Below are positions 12,301 to 24,300 of a stretch of DNA of 64,000 nucleotides, one piece after another. Made by a program: the position numbers and the translations under genes. The stretch comes from Cyclina sinensis (Eukaryota; Mollusca; Bivalvia; Venerida; Veneridae). The DNA is taken from assembly GCA_012932295.1 (NCBI GenBank), contig JAAONU010000016.1, forward strand, positions 15,788,111 to 15,852,110, written 5' to 3'. The notes beneath the pieces were generated by a model, which did not search any database, was not told the origin of the DNA, and worked only from the letters and a program-made list of their open reading frames with translations. Numbering within the stretch: the stretch's first letter is position 1; every line of letters starts with the position of its first letter.

Positions 12301-13555
12301 ATAGAATTTAACTTATCGTACAGTCACAATCTAGACAAATTTGACAACAGTTACATTTTCCATAAAATTGATTTTGAATGGTTAAACTGAAAACGTAGAA
12401 CACTGAACATTTTTGTTTATTTTCATATTTTGTAAGACTTACAGTACAATTGCTGGTAGAATCTTTCGTAATCTTTTAAATTAAATGAATAAATATGCAA
12501 TTAGTCGTTCTACATGCAATAGAATAATGCCGAAATAAATGGGTGCGTGTGAAAAAAGGCCCCAAAAAAAACAACCTGTATTTTTCTGCAACTGTTTGGT
12601 TTTTTACACAGTACATCGCTGTAAAAGGCCAGCCGGTCGGGTCAAATAGTTTTAGTTAAAAGAATACAACAAAAGTTCTGCAGGGCTTTTGGTATCGCAT
12701 ATTTATAGAACATACAAGGATTTGCACGGGCTCATCACACGATATGTAAATTAGTAGAGATTTAGATATTGAAATATCAGTTTCATACATAATACAAAGA
12801 TGTTACTAAAAATTCTAAAAAAGAAACAAAATCAAAAATGAATATATAGGCTTTATTCTTATTCAACTTAAGATTTGACAGATCACGGAACGTAAAAGCA
12901 ATTCCCGTTATAAAAAATCTGCCAGACGTTAAGGATAAATGGCATTGCCATCAACTATTTCATGCAGTCGTTGTAAGCCGTATCCAGACGTGTTACAAAC
13001 CAGTAATATGTATTAAAAAGTGCAGCTCAAATAACAAGATACAGAATCAACCCAGTGTCCTTTATCAGGCTTAACATTTAGTTGTATGTCTTTTTTAAGT
13101 TTCAGAGTAATGATGTCATATACTCTAAAACTGACTACAAAATATCTTTAATAGACTTCGTTGACATTAACCATAAAAGAATTATTTAGGTGATAAAAAT
13201 AGATATTTCATTTTTCAATGCATTATTACAGTATTAAGCACAACAGAAAAGCAAAATTACGTTAAAAATGTGACAGAAGGCTTTTTTGTTCGCAGTAGGT
13301 GCATGGATCTACATATAGATTAGGTATGTGCAAATTATATCGATAAAAAAACAAAAACAAAAAATCCAGACTTGGGTCGCTCATCTGAAAAGAAAATACC
13401 AAACAATTGGTGGAGTACGGGTTGGGGTGGGGATGGCACCTAAGGGATGTGTAAAATTTCAGACAGTTCAAATACAACATTACGTATCAAAAGACAATTT
13501 TAAACCAAGAAAGGTCAATAGTAAACTGAAGTCAAATTTAAAATATGTTTGAAAA
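9311..13555. other. Intergenic, no gene seen
   Basis: AT-rich sequence between the upstream edge of gene A and the SINE pair. Open frames are short and show no protein-like composition or splice structure on either strand. It presumably contains distal regulatory DNA of gene A, but nothing in the sequence marks it. Confidence 0.6.
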
Positions 13556-13765
13556 CTCACAACAATAAATCTTACGAACAAGAAAGTCCGTTACAGAACG
13601 ATGCAATACATTTTAGAATACATCACCCAGAGCGGGATTCGAACTCCCGCCTTACCGCATCAAAGACCAACAGTCTAACCACTGAGCCAAAGAATCGATT
13701 CCAAGACGCTGTTGTCAGAGGATGTATTTAAACAATTATAGGAAGGTATGCAGGAGATCGTAACA
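13556..13765 (-). repeat. tRNA-derived SINE, copy 1
   Basis: Read on the minus strand, it has an A box (TGGCTCAGTGGTTAGAC, 13672-13690) and a B box (GAGTTCGAATCCC). The T-arm stem is perfect (GCGGG/CCCGC). Spacing is tRNA-like, but the acceptor stem does not pair, so I call it a SINE head and not a tRNA gene. About 150 bp of body follows, shared with the copy at 13915. Confidence 0.7.
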
Positions 13766-13914
13766 CATCCCCTTGTGAAAAGGTCAACATTTCTGATGAC
13801 GAATGTTGTTGTCTATATTTAGATCAGAAGATCAGACAGAAATCTTGAAAGATTATTTTTTATTTCATTTTTATCACTAAGTCCAGAAAAGGTTTTTCCG
13901 GACGAGCCCCAACA

Positions 13915-14105
13915 TATGAACAAGAATGTCCGTAACAGAAAGATGCAATTCATCTTAGAATACACCATCCGGGGCTGGATTCGAACTCCGGTCTTACCGC
14001 ATCAAAGACCAACACTCTAACCACTGAGACAATGAACTGTTTCACTAACGCTGTTGTCAGATGTGGTATTTTTACAATTTTAAGAAGGTATGCAGTAGAT
14101 CGTAA
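13915..14105 (-). repeat. tRNA-derived SINE, copy 2
   Basis: Same orientation and layout as copy 1. Shared flanks include aagaa(a/t)gtccgt on one side and gctgttgtcag and aggtatgcag on the other. The A box is damaged (CTCAGTGG to CTCAGTGG with a GAGAC neighbour). The two copies sit about 350 bp apart in a direct repeat. Confidence 0.68.
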
Positions 14106-14895
14106 TATAGTCTAAATTTCAAAGACATATTTTCAAAAAAAGAAGTAGGTCAGTAGGTCACATAAAGGTCAAGGACAAAGGCGGACGAAGGTTAAGTACC
14201 TTCCTACCCCATCCAAAGAATTTTTTCGGAGAGGGGTTACCCAGGTGAGGTGGGTGAGGGTTGGGTACCTTGGCGAGGGTCAAGATCTAATTTAGTAGGC
14301 AATCCTGAACCGTTTGTATCTAAGCTAAAGGTCTTTCACGTTCTTTAAAACTTTTTCCTTTGTAACTCAACATAAAACGAAATGACAAATGATTGAGGTG
14401 CAGTGATTTGTATAAACTTGGTAGAGGTCTACTAGACAGTGGTAAAAACAAAATATTTTAACCCTAGACCTAATGGTTTCTGACAAAAAAATTTTTTTCT
14501 ATATAAATCTATGTAAAATCAAGTGACCACTGTGCTCGGGCCAATTCTGACCCAAGAGCCATGGTTTATATACCTTTGGTTGAGGTTCCCTAGATGATGC
14601 TACCAACCAAATATGTAAGCTCTAGACAATGTGGTTTCGAACAAAAAGCTTTTTAAAGTTTTTCCTTTCAGTTGCCATGGCAACCAGAGTTCTGCATAGA
14701 ATTCCAATTTTTATATAATTTTGAAAGAGAACCATACAAGGATCATTTCTGTAAAGTTTAATTGCGAATGACCCATTGGTATAGGAAGAGATGTTGTTTA
14801 AAGTCAATAGTGGACGACGGACGGACGATGGACTGACGACGGACGAAAAAAGCATACTTAAAGCTACGCATGACCTTCGGTCAGAGGGCTAAAAC
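14106..14895. repeat. Dispersed repeat ending in GGACGGACG microsatellite
   Basis: Degenerate units about 150-160 bp long are followed by ggacgacggacggacgatg (about 14812) and a short GACCTTCGGTC hairpin (about 14871). The same architecture recurs at least five times in the window. It lies just 3' of gene B, so gene B's 3' UTR may end in or before it. No canonical AATAAA occurs on the minus strand between 14000 and the stop codon; the nearest is near 13860. Confidence 0.55.
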
Positions 14896-15014
14896 ACGTA
14901 TATTTTTTCTGACGATAAACTAAGACTGGTCTATGCTACAAAGGATAATGCGGACCAGTTAAATAGAAATATTAGGCAATTCTAAAGTCAGAAGTTTATA
15001 GCATCAGTAATCAA

Positions 15015-15387
15015 TTACACGTCTACATGTGCAACATAGTTTGGAGAGTCTTCGGGCTGTTTCAAACTCAGACCCTCAAATGATGTCTGCTTCGGAAACT
15101 GCGGACGATCCATCTCCATTGAATTCTCGGATGTATCAACCGGTCCAACCGACAGCTTTCTCGTGACGTTATTCTTCCGCTTAGTCATATGGTGCGGCGG
15201 CAGTATCTTTCCAATAGCAGCTGTTAGAGATGCCACTCCAGCAAATTTCGTGTTATCTGGCATCGACAAGTTTGCGCGAGACATTGCCACACTCATCTTC
15301 AGAGACGGTGCACCGGTTGACTTTGTCTCGACGTCAATTGAGCTTGTAGACAAAGGGCGATCGTCATCAAATGCCTCCACTTCAATC
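15015..15387 (-). CDS. Gene B exon 50: cytoplasmic tail and stop
   Basis: 373 bp including TAA at 15015-15017; about 123 residues. Ser/Thr-rich and basic (MTKRKNNVTRKLSVGPVD, MSRANLSMPDN), with no recognised kinase, ITAM or death domain. It ends in HVDV, which fits a class II PDZ-ligand pattern. Phase 2 in agrees with exon 49. Confidence 0.82.
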
Positions 15388-18300
15388 CTGAAACATATAT
15401 AATTTTCTCTCTTTAATAAATTCTGGGCGTTTGACATTCTTTACATTTACACACCCAAAACACTTGTATTTTATCAAGTAACTCGGACATAATCAAGTAA
15501 AATATTTCTCCGTGATAAAATAAAAAAGGCTTTAGAGTAAATGCAAGATGTATAAGAAATTTTCTTACAGTCTATGTTCATGCGGATTTGCTCTGTATTT
15601 TTTCAACACCTTTGATGCAACGAAAACGGAAACTCCAACAACAAGGCTTACTGACAGGAGTATTGCCATCAATTTTGGTACGTTGATGTTACAGTTATAG
15701 CCATTTATTTGATCTTTACAATCATGTATAGATGAGCAAGGTTCTGGTTCACACTCGTCTATTTCTATTTGGCACCATTCGTCCTCATACCCAGGGTCAC
15801 ACACGCAGACGAAGTCTTGAAATGATGTAGAGCGTCTTATGTCGTCACATCCGGCATCACCAAGGACAGTATGGCTGCAATGGCCATACACACACGGGTT
15901 CAGGAGCACATACATCTCAAATGTGACCGATGGAGTATAGGCACCATCGTCTGTCCTGCCAATGAAGTTCAACGTCATATTTCCAGTGACGTTTGGAGAA
16001 AATTGAAAGGAAATATTATAGGATTGTAAACTCTTGTATGTCTTTGATGTAGCACTATCAAAAGCAACATCTTTGGGATCTACTTTATCTATTATGAACG
16101 TAGAATTTTCGAGTGGATTGAAGCTTGTTTCAGTTGTAAAAAATTCATTTTCGTCAACATCAGCAAGCAGAATCATTCCTGCATACAGCGTCGAGGATCG
16201 GTTTGATTCTGCAGTCAGTACCCGGGTCATGGCTGGGCGTGGATCTGTGTATAGAGTACCATTTGAATCGATAAGATAACGATCAGTATGATCTGGTACA
16301 GCACTCACATTCAATATTAATCTCTTTTCGGCTGATTGTGGTACTTGTAAGTCAGGCAAATCTGTTTCGGTTGCCCTTACTGCAATATAGTCAATACCAC
16401 TGAAGTCATCGGAAGGCGTGCAGCTAACACTTCCGCTGCCAGTCGATAGAACAGTCAAGATTTGAAGGATACTCAGCTATTTCGTATGCTAAGGTATCAT
16501 TTTCTGGATCAGTATATTCTATGACGAGTTTAGCTGCCAAATCTTCCGTCATCTGTAATATTTCGGTCACAATAGTGGGTGGACTGTTTGACATGGTTTG
16601 GTTTATTACAGCCAGTGTGTACATTACTGGTGTATCTGCGGTAGTAGTTGTTGACCTCTTCCTTTGGTTCCCTTGGTTCCTTTTGCAAATCTACAATAGA
16701 AGTCAATGGTACTGTTGAGTGTATAATGTTTTGTATATTGCCATATTAGTACTCTGCATCCACTTGGCTTGTTTAAGCATGTTTTGTACTTGATCAGGAA
16801 AATAACGCCTTAATGTTTATTTTATAGTATCTAAAACGAATCAAGGAATTATTTTGTGATTTACTAGTTATAATTAAAATACATTGTTTGCAACGATCTA
16901 AGTAAAAATAAAATTGTTGATATTGTATTATTTCCTTTTCACAATGGAAATAGTCTGTTCAAACTTTTACCAGATATTTGCATATTATGTATCACCATGA
17001 AGCATGTTTTAGATCCTGATTATTTATTTAAAAGTTGTTGGGAGAGTAAATTTGAGCTAGGCTTTATAAAGCTAATGTCATTTAAAAAGATGTAATAAAA
17101 GGTTATCCAACGATTTGTATGTGAACTTTTCAGACTGAAATGAAAGATATAGCCTAAAACAAATACGCTGTGTCCACTAAATATGCTTTGTAGAAAAAGT
17201 ATAATAAGAAACTCCCATGGGTAGCAGCTAAGATAAAAATATTAGGTTTTTAATGCCTTACCTCTACGCTTAAGAGTACTCAATAAAATGTAATATGGCA
17301 AAGGTAAAATCCAGGTAGATATAAATACGTTAGTTGTGAAATTTCTTAGTTATTTAAACAAACTGTACATATTAGCAGATAATTTAAAGTTCTGGCAAGT
17401 TTTATTGCAACATGTCATTCTTTTTTAGTATTCGTTCTAGGTAAAAAAAATAGCTATAAGGTATGACGAAGCATTTATCAATCTAAGGAGCAGTATTTAT
17501 AATCATCAGTAATAAAGAAAATTATACACTATGTTCATACCTCTGCAGTATATACATTATCACTCACTACAGACGACGTCGAACCCGTGCAATCTTCGTC
17601 AACATGGACCCATTCTTCCAAATCTGAAGATTTTTAAAGATATTCGATTCACTATGTGCATAAACCTTAAATTAGTGAGAAAAAGGGAACATATTTTTAG
17701 AACATTTATATGCTGTCTAATTATTACATCAATTTCGCGAGGATACGAATGAGGGTAATTAAGTTCTTGATGAAAGCTTTAAGGAAGATAGGAAATCCAA
17801 TCACAGAGAAATTTAAAGTTACATCAATCAGATATTAATGAAGTATTCTTTCTCATATGAATGCTTTTATTCAAGGATATTTTTTTTCATAATGATAATT
17901 GTAGATGTCCTAAGTAAAACAGACAGTAGTGCAGTGTTGCCATTTGTAATCCATGTTTTCTTTTTCCCAGTAAATAGCCCTGATTATACAAATAGGGTAT
18001 TTTTATAGCATATGGGCACCAAGGTTCTGATGAAATAACGAACCCGTATTCCAGTAAAGCAAGCCAGGCTGCAAATCTAATGTTTGCTCACAACCAAGTG
18101 GTAATGTCATATTTAGGTTGATCCTCTCATACTCTAAAACAGGAGCTGGAGAGATGTAGAATGTCAGATTGCACATGTGTCGAATCCTGGAAAGTAAATC
18201 AAAAACTTGTCAGTGGAAAAGACTTAAAACAATGCATTTAAAAACTAGTTCTTAGTTCTTAGTAATGCAAAATCATTAGTATTAGTAGCCCTGCACAAAT

Positions 18301-21300
18301 AGTGTTTATTGCAGCCATATTTCCTGCTTTTGCGCATTTAAATAACTTTATCTATCGAAATTTCAAAAAAATGTCTACCATCTCGAGAACAATGCAACAA
18401 CAATTCTACTTGTTCCTTTATTAAGAAGCCAGTTGTTATTTCTTTGCAAGAGAAACAAGTTTATTGACAGACAAAGCGTATAAGTAATGAGTAAACGGAA
18501 ACAGTTATTCACAGTTCACCGAAAGGATTGAAAAAAGACGGTCGGCAAATAGTATTATTTGCGTATCTAATATTTATATTTATTGAATGTTTGCAAGAAT
18601 GTTCAACTGTAAAAGTCTACCTATTTCGGAGAATTCTGGATGTCTTGGTAAAGACTCTTATATCAGCTATGAAAGATTTAAAATCAGCAGACGCTGCTGA
18701 GCCAAAGTCATCAGTGTAATCCGATTCGCTCAAGACCCCGAGTATAAATCCTCCAGTCACTGCTGTAATTCAATATAAGTATTTCAAAATTGAAATTTAA
18801 CACACTTGTTTATCAAATTATACTATTTTACTGGGATGGGGCAAGTTTAAACGAAATACAGAGTAAACAACGGAGATCCATTGTAATTTTTTGTCATAAC
18901 TTTTCTGTTTTGTACAGAAACTTCAACACAAGTCACCTCAGTAGTAATCGTGGTTTGAGACAAAAGTTACCACATATAGAAGATTTACGCGAAATAGAGG
19001 CAGCACATAAATTCTTGATAAAATATTTGACATCATCGCCATGTAAATGTGTTTGAATGTCGACACAGCTGGCTCATATCTAAACAAGACAACACAGCTT
19101 AATTTAGGAAATAGTCAAGAAATGAAAAAGACTTACAATCGCCTTGTAGCACAATCTCTGGAAATGCGCCAGATTCTTGCTCAGACGATTTTGTTACGAT
19201 TATTGTCTCGTTAGATCCACTTATGTAAGAATCTGATTCTCCTGTAGAACGTTAAATAAAATGACAATAAACAAAAACATTAGTAACATTTTGACTCACT
19301 TCTTAAAGTTTTGTATATGCGGCAAAGATATTTGAAAGACAAAATGCCAGTCACTTTCATTAATCCTATCTATGTGGCAATGCAATTGTAGACATTTCAT
19401 GGCAATATTTGTCAATATGCTGAAAGTTATTTCACTTTAGATATTTTTACTACGAAGGAGATAAAATACGTTGGTAACAATTCATGGACAAATACATACT
19501 AACAGGCATGTTTATGGACAAGGACGTGTCGTAAAATACCAAACTTTTCATACATTATTCGATTAATCACAAACTATCTCACATTAACAATGCAATGAGA
19601 ATGCAGATGTTGCAGTAACTACCTACTGGTTCTTACTAAGCATACACTAATTTTGAGAATCAGAAAATTCTGAGTTATAAATATTCTTAAATGCACTAAA
19701 ACATAAAATTACATGAATATCAAAAATACTAGTTTAAACTTATTTATTTTCCATCGATTGGGAAGAAAGTTCTTTCAATTTATATAACCCATCTCGATGA
19801 CTACTTCTTGGATTTAAACCAGTACTCTTGCCGAAAGTGAGAAACGCTTAAGTCTTATAGAGTCACACTTCTAGTGGAATTTGAACCAGCTACCTCCTAA
19901 TTGGAAGTCCAGCACTCTAGCCACACGGCCATTACTTTCGCTATCAGAAATATCAGCTATAAATGACTTACGTTTAACACATATCGTTTCCCCTTTTATC
20001 TTTGTTACTATATGTGAAAAGCTGATGCCAAAAACTGACAGGTAAACACAACGCCCGGGTTCCATCTTAAAGAAAGTATTGTAGTGTCGTTTGCTACAGT
20101 TTGTGAACTATTTCGAAAATCGCCAACAGTATACTCCATAAATTCTCCATTGAACATCATCGCTCCGTCTACAATTGCTGCTGAACATAGATCGGCATTA
20201 GTGAGTTTCGTTGGTGGAAAAATATCTTTACCACTTTCAGTAGTACCCAACTGCCATTCTAAAAGAAAACGAGAACTGTAAATTGCAAATCTGGTTATCG
20301 CTTTATTTAAAAAAAGGAATGTCAACGAATATTTGAACATTCGAATATTCGCATTCCTTAGGAATATTCGAATCCGATTTCTGCATTCGAATAATCGCAT
20401 AGAATAAAATTTATAAAGATTTCAGGATTATTTTTTCTAGAATTACCAGGTTTTGGAAACTGCAGTAAAGCGACAGTTTATCTGTTTGTCGGCAAATTTG
20501 TTTTCATAACGCGTGTCAGTTTAGCAGTTTGCAGTCAATTGGCCTGTTTGTAGTTTTAACTCTAAACACCTGCCGGTTATTGCCACGTAACTTTATGAAG
20601 GTGCGAAATAATTCTGTTTGATGTATAGTTAATCCGCTAAAGACCCTTAAATTACTGATATTTTATTGAATTTGCATTAAGAATCGTTTTCACAGTTACT
20701 TGCGACGAAAGTGCCAGTCACATATTCTTCACTTAATAGTAAACTCAAAATAAATTAACTATGACAGTCTTAAGATTTTCATATCTATTCTCAGATCAAA
20801 TATTAATTCCTTCAACAAAAAATTAATGTAAAATACCTCCATCTTATAAATATTGAAGAAAGTGAAGCCATTTAATGACCGAAAGTAATCAAGTGGACTA
20901 AATAAGCAAAGACACCAAAGTCAATTCAGTTATTTAATATAACTTGAATTATTGTAATAAAATCTTGAACATATCAGATTGGCTTAAAAACAAATTTCAA
21001 ATACGATCTGATGAATGAAACAGAACATTTTAATAAAACAGGAGCAAGAAAGTCAATATCGTAAGTGCGTGGGTATTTGGATAGAAAAAAATCGGACATG
21101 CAGAATCAATCACATTTTCTATACGATTATTCGAATATGTTTGAATATTCTATACGGATATTCGAATACCAAAATCAGTATTCGATGAAATCCCTACAGA
21201 AAATGCAATTTTGATCAAAGCTCCTGATAGATGTTAAATTTAATCGTGACCGAAAAAGTTAGTTGTATTTTTAATTGCGATTTCGTCTTTAGAACATTTC

Positions 21301-24300
21301 AAACCTTACAATATATACAAATAAAGCTATTACCGAAGAATTCTATATCTGAACTGCCACCTTCCCACTGTATTCCAAATGCTGACTGCGAAGAGGTCAG
21401 TCCTGGCTTATCACCCTCTGGCTCAATATCGGTATACAAAAGAGATGATGCCACTTCCGGAAGATCTGGTGGGTAAAGACTCACATGTACATTACAGCTT
21501 TGAATTTGTGATAAGCCGGCAGTGTTAATAGCCTCAACTTCGAAGGTGTAATTTTGTCCTTCTTTAAGAGTCCCATTTTCAAAATCAAAATAAGTTTTCG
21601 TTTCCAAGCCGACATCGGTCATATTCATTACCTCGCTACCATCTGATATTGAAATTATACGGACAAAATACCGTTCAATTTCACTTTTATCCTCAGAGCA
21701 ATCCCAGTATGCACCAAAAGAGGAACTGGATCCTAAGTATTGTACTGGCTCATTAAAACTATAGCTAGTATCCAAGCAGTTCACGTACTCAAACTGTGGT
21801 GGTGTCAAATCTATTTCTATACCATTTGAATAACTTAAAGTTTCATGCCCGGCAAAATTAACCACTTTAACATTTAGGTAATACGTTGTGCTGTTACATT
21901 CAAGCTCGTTTGTAAGGTTTTTACAAGGGTCATTGAGATCTGGTGTTTTCAAATGAAGCCCATATATATCAAGCGGAACAATATTAAAAGATTCATTCAA
22001 ATCTTCATTAGAGCACGGAAGCTCACAGATGTTCGGACAAGGTTGAATGCACTGGTAGCAGAATGATTTGTAAAGTGATACTGGAGCTATATTTCCAAAC
22101 TCCGATGTGCTGTCAGACACACCAAGCCATATTTCTTTAACACCACTTTCGGCGTCATAAAAGCCTTTGCCATGTCTGCACATTTTTTCTTCTTCATCAG
22201 GTATATATATTTCCTGAAGAGAAGCATCACTGTAAAACGGACGATATATGTCTGTTATGACAGGTTTATAATCGTTTTCATTCCAAGTCATTGTGGCTAG
22301 TTTCATTGGACCATCAAACTGAAATCCGAAGGTGGTAAGTATTTCATCATCATCCACAAACAATGTCAGATCTAAAAATAGCTTGAGAGATTCAGGATCT
22401 TGTTGGACTTGAATTGAAAATGTGTGTTCTTGAGAAAATGGGTCAAACTGAAGTTTAAACCACTGTTTTACAGTAATGTATCTGTTTCTAGCCCAAAATA
22501 CATGATGCCAGTTTTCGTTATCTTCAATTCTATAACCTAGAATGTGAACTCCAAAGCCAAATTCATCGGAATCAAACGTATCCGTTTCAGCATTTGTGTC
22601 ATTGTCTTGACCTTGAGACGATTCGTTTGAAGATGAGGTTGGAAGAGTAGTGTTAGCAGATGAGGTCGTATTTGTAGTTTCTATGTCGGCAATGGCATCA
22701 AATGCACTGGCATTGAATACATATTCAATAGGTTTATTTTCAAGGCTGAACGGAACTACTACTGTATCAGTCAGTATTCCAAGCGTGGTAACTATGTTTT
22801 CTCCTTTTGCAGCCTTCACAGTGAAGGAGTAGCGACCTTCACTTATGTTAAGCTTTGAGGATAGAACTCCTGATTTGATGATTTTAGTCTTGTCCGAATT
22901 GTATCCAATTCCAAGGAATGCGCCTGTTTTATTTACAACGACAAAGTCCGTACCGAAGTCTTGATCAGAAAAGGCAGTAACTGGAGTAGTAATATAATCG
23001 GGAAAGAATTTTAACTCTGTCGAACAGACATAATCGTCAGGGGAATTGGCTATTGCCAACAAGCCATGCAATTCGGATTCGAAATGGTCGAACGTTTTTA
23101 AGGAAAACCAATCGTCTGTTATCTTGACTATCCCTGGAAACGGTCTGTCTATGTCGATGAGAACTGATGTGCTCAGAGATTGAGTCACAAGTCCTGCTCT
23201 ATTGATAAAATCAAAACTTAAGCGATAAGCCTTTTGTGTATTCAAGTCAAGGTCGTAAAAGGAAGTTTTGTTATCATTTGTAACTACTACAGGGTCCATG
23301 AACAGCACACAACCCTCAGTCAAGATGTCCGAGGTGGTACATGTATCACACTGGAATAATGTAACATTGGTTTGAAGGATTCCCGATTCCTTGTCGATGA
23401 AGCCTGACCAGCTTAAGTGAAGTTCAGACGTTGAATGTGCATACAAAACGACGTCGCTTTTCAAATTGTTAACAAAAATATCCCCAGTGTCTGGAGGAGT
23501 GACATCAACAAGTATTGGCTCACTTACGACAGCACGACACATCCCGGCTTCGTCTTTTGCTATTACTATGATAAAGTAAGTGTCATTGTGCGATAAATTT
23601 AGATTGCTGAACCTTTTCTCACTGTGAAATCCAATGTTCTGAAGTTCAAATATATCATAAAGTGACAAATCTTCCTGAAACGACTCACATGTCAACGTAG
23701 TATCGGGAACAAAGTCCTTACGGCGGCTTATTCCAGTAAGATATGAAAGTATATCAAAATCTGATCTGAAGCCAGTCCAGGAAGCTTTGGTTTCGGTTGT
23801 AGATGCTTGATATGGGTCTACGTTAATGGAACCTTGGTCAATGGCGTCATTAAAGCCAACACGTATGCCATTCGAGTAACCCTCAGAAAAAGCACCAGTA
23901 ATGCTATAACCACGGACAGTTATGTAATATGTTACAGCTTTTGCAGTCAAATTCAAATGTCGGAATGTATGCGATGTATGTAGCCCAACATTGACAAAGT
24001 AAACAACGTCTGACCTTGTAGCTGCGTATTGAGGATTGCTACCAACTGCTATTTCGTAATGATGCATCTTTTGTGTTGGGTCTTCTATTGAAGTATCACC
24101 AAAGGCATCCCAGTTGGAAGATAATTCCGCTGTACTAAATTGGTAGTTGACATCTTCACCATTTCCGTCCCGAACTGGAGCAAAGTTAGGAGGCTCTATC
24201 CGAACAGTAAATCCATCCGAATATGCGACCTTACTTCTGCCAAGGACGTCTACCGTTTTCACTTTGATGAAATACTTCAATCCCGTTTCAAGCTTAATTG

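Noticed and set aside
13615..13700. Functional tRNA gene on the minus strand
   Set aside because: A and B boxes and a perfect T stem are there, but the acceptor stem does not pair, and a second copy at 13915 shares non-tRNA flanks, which fits a SINE.
14757..14762. ATTAAA as polyadenylation signal of gene B
   Set aside because: Occurs within a dispersed repeat and has no supporting downstream element; too weak to call.
16438..16476. Tiny intron that would repair the exon 49 frameshift (GTATCC ... GGCAG)
   Set aside because: It restores the frame, but 37 bp is below the usual minimum for animal introns and it would delete a strand of the cadherin-like repeat.
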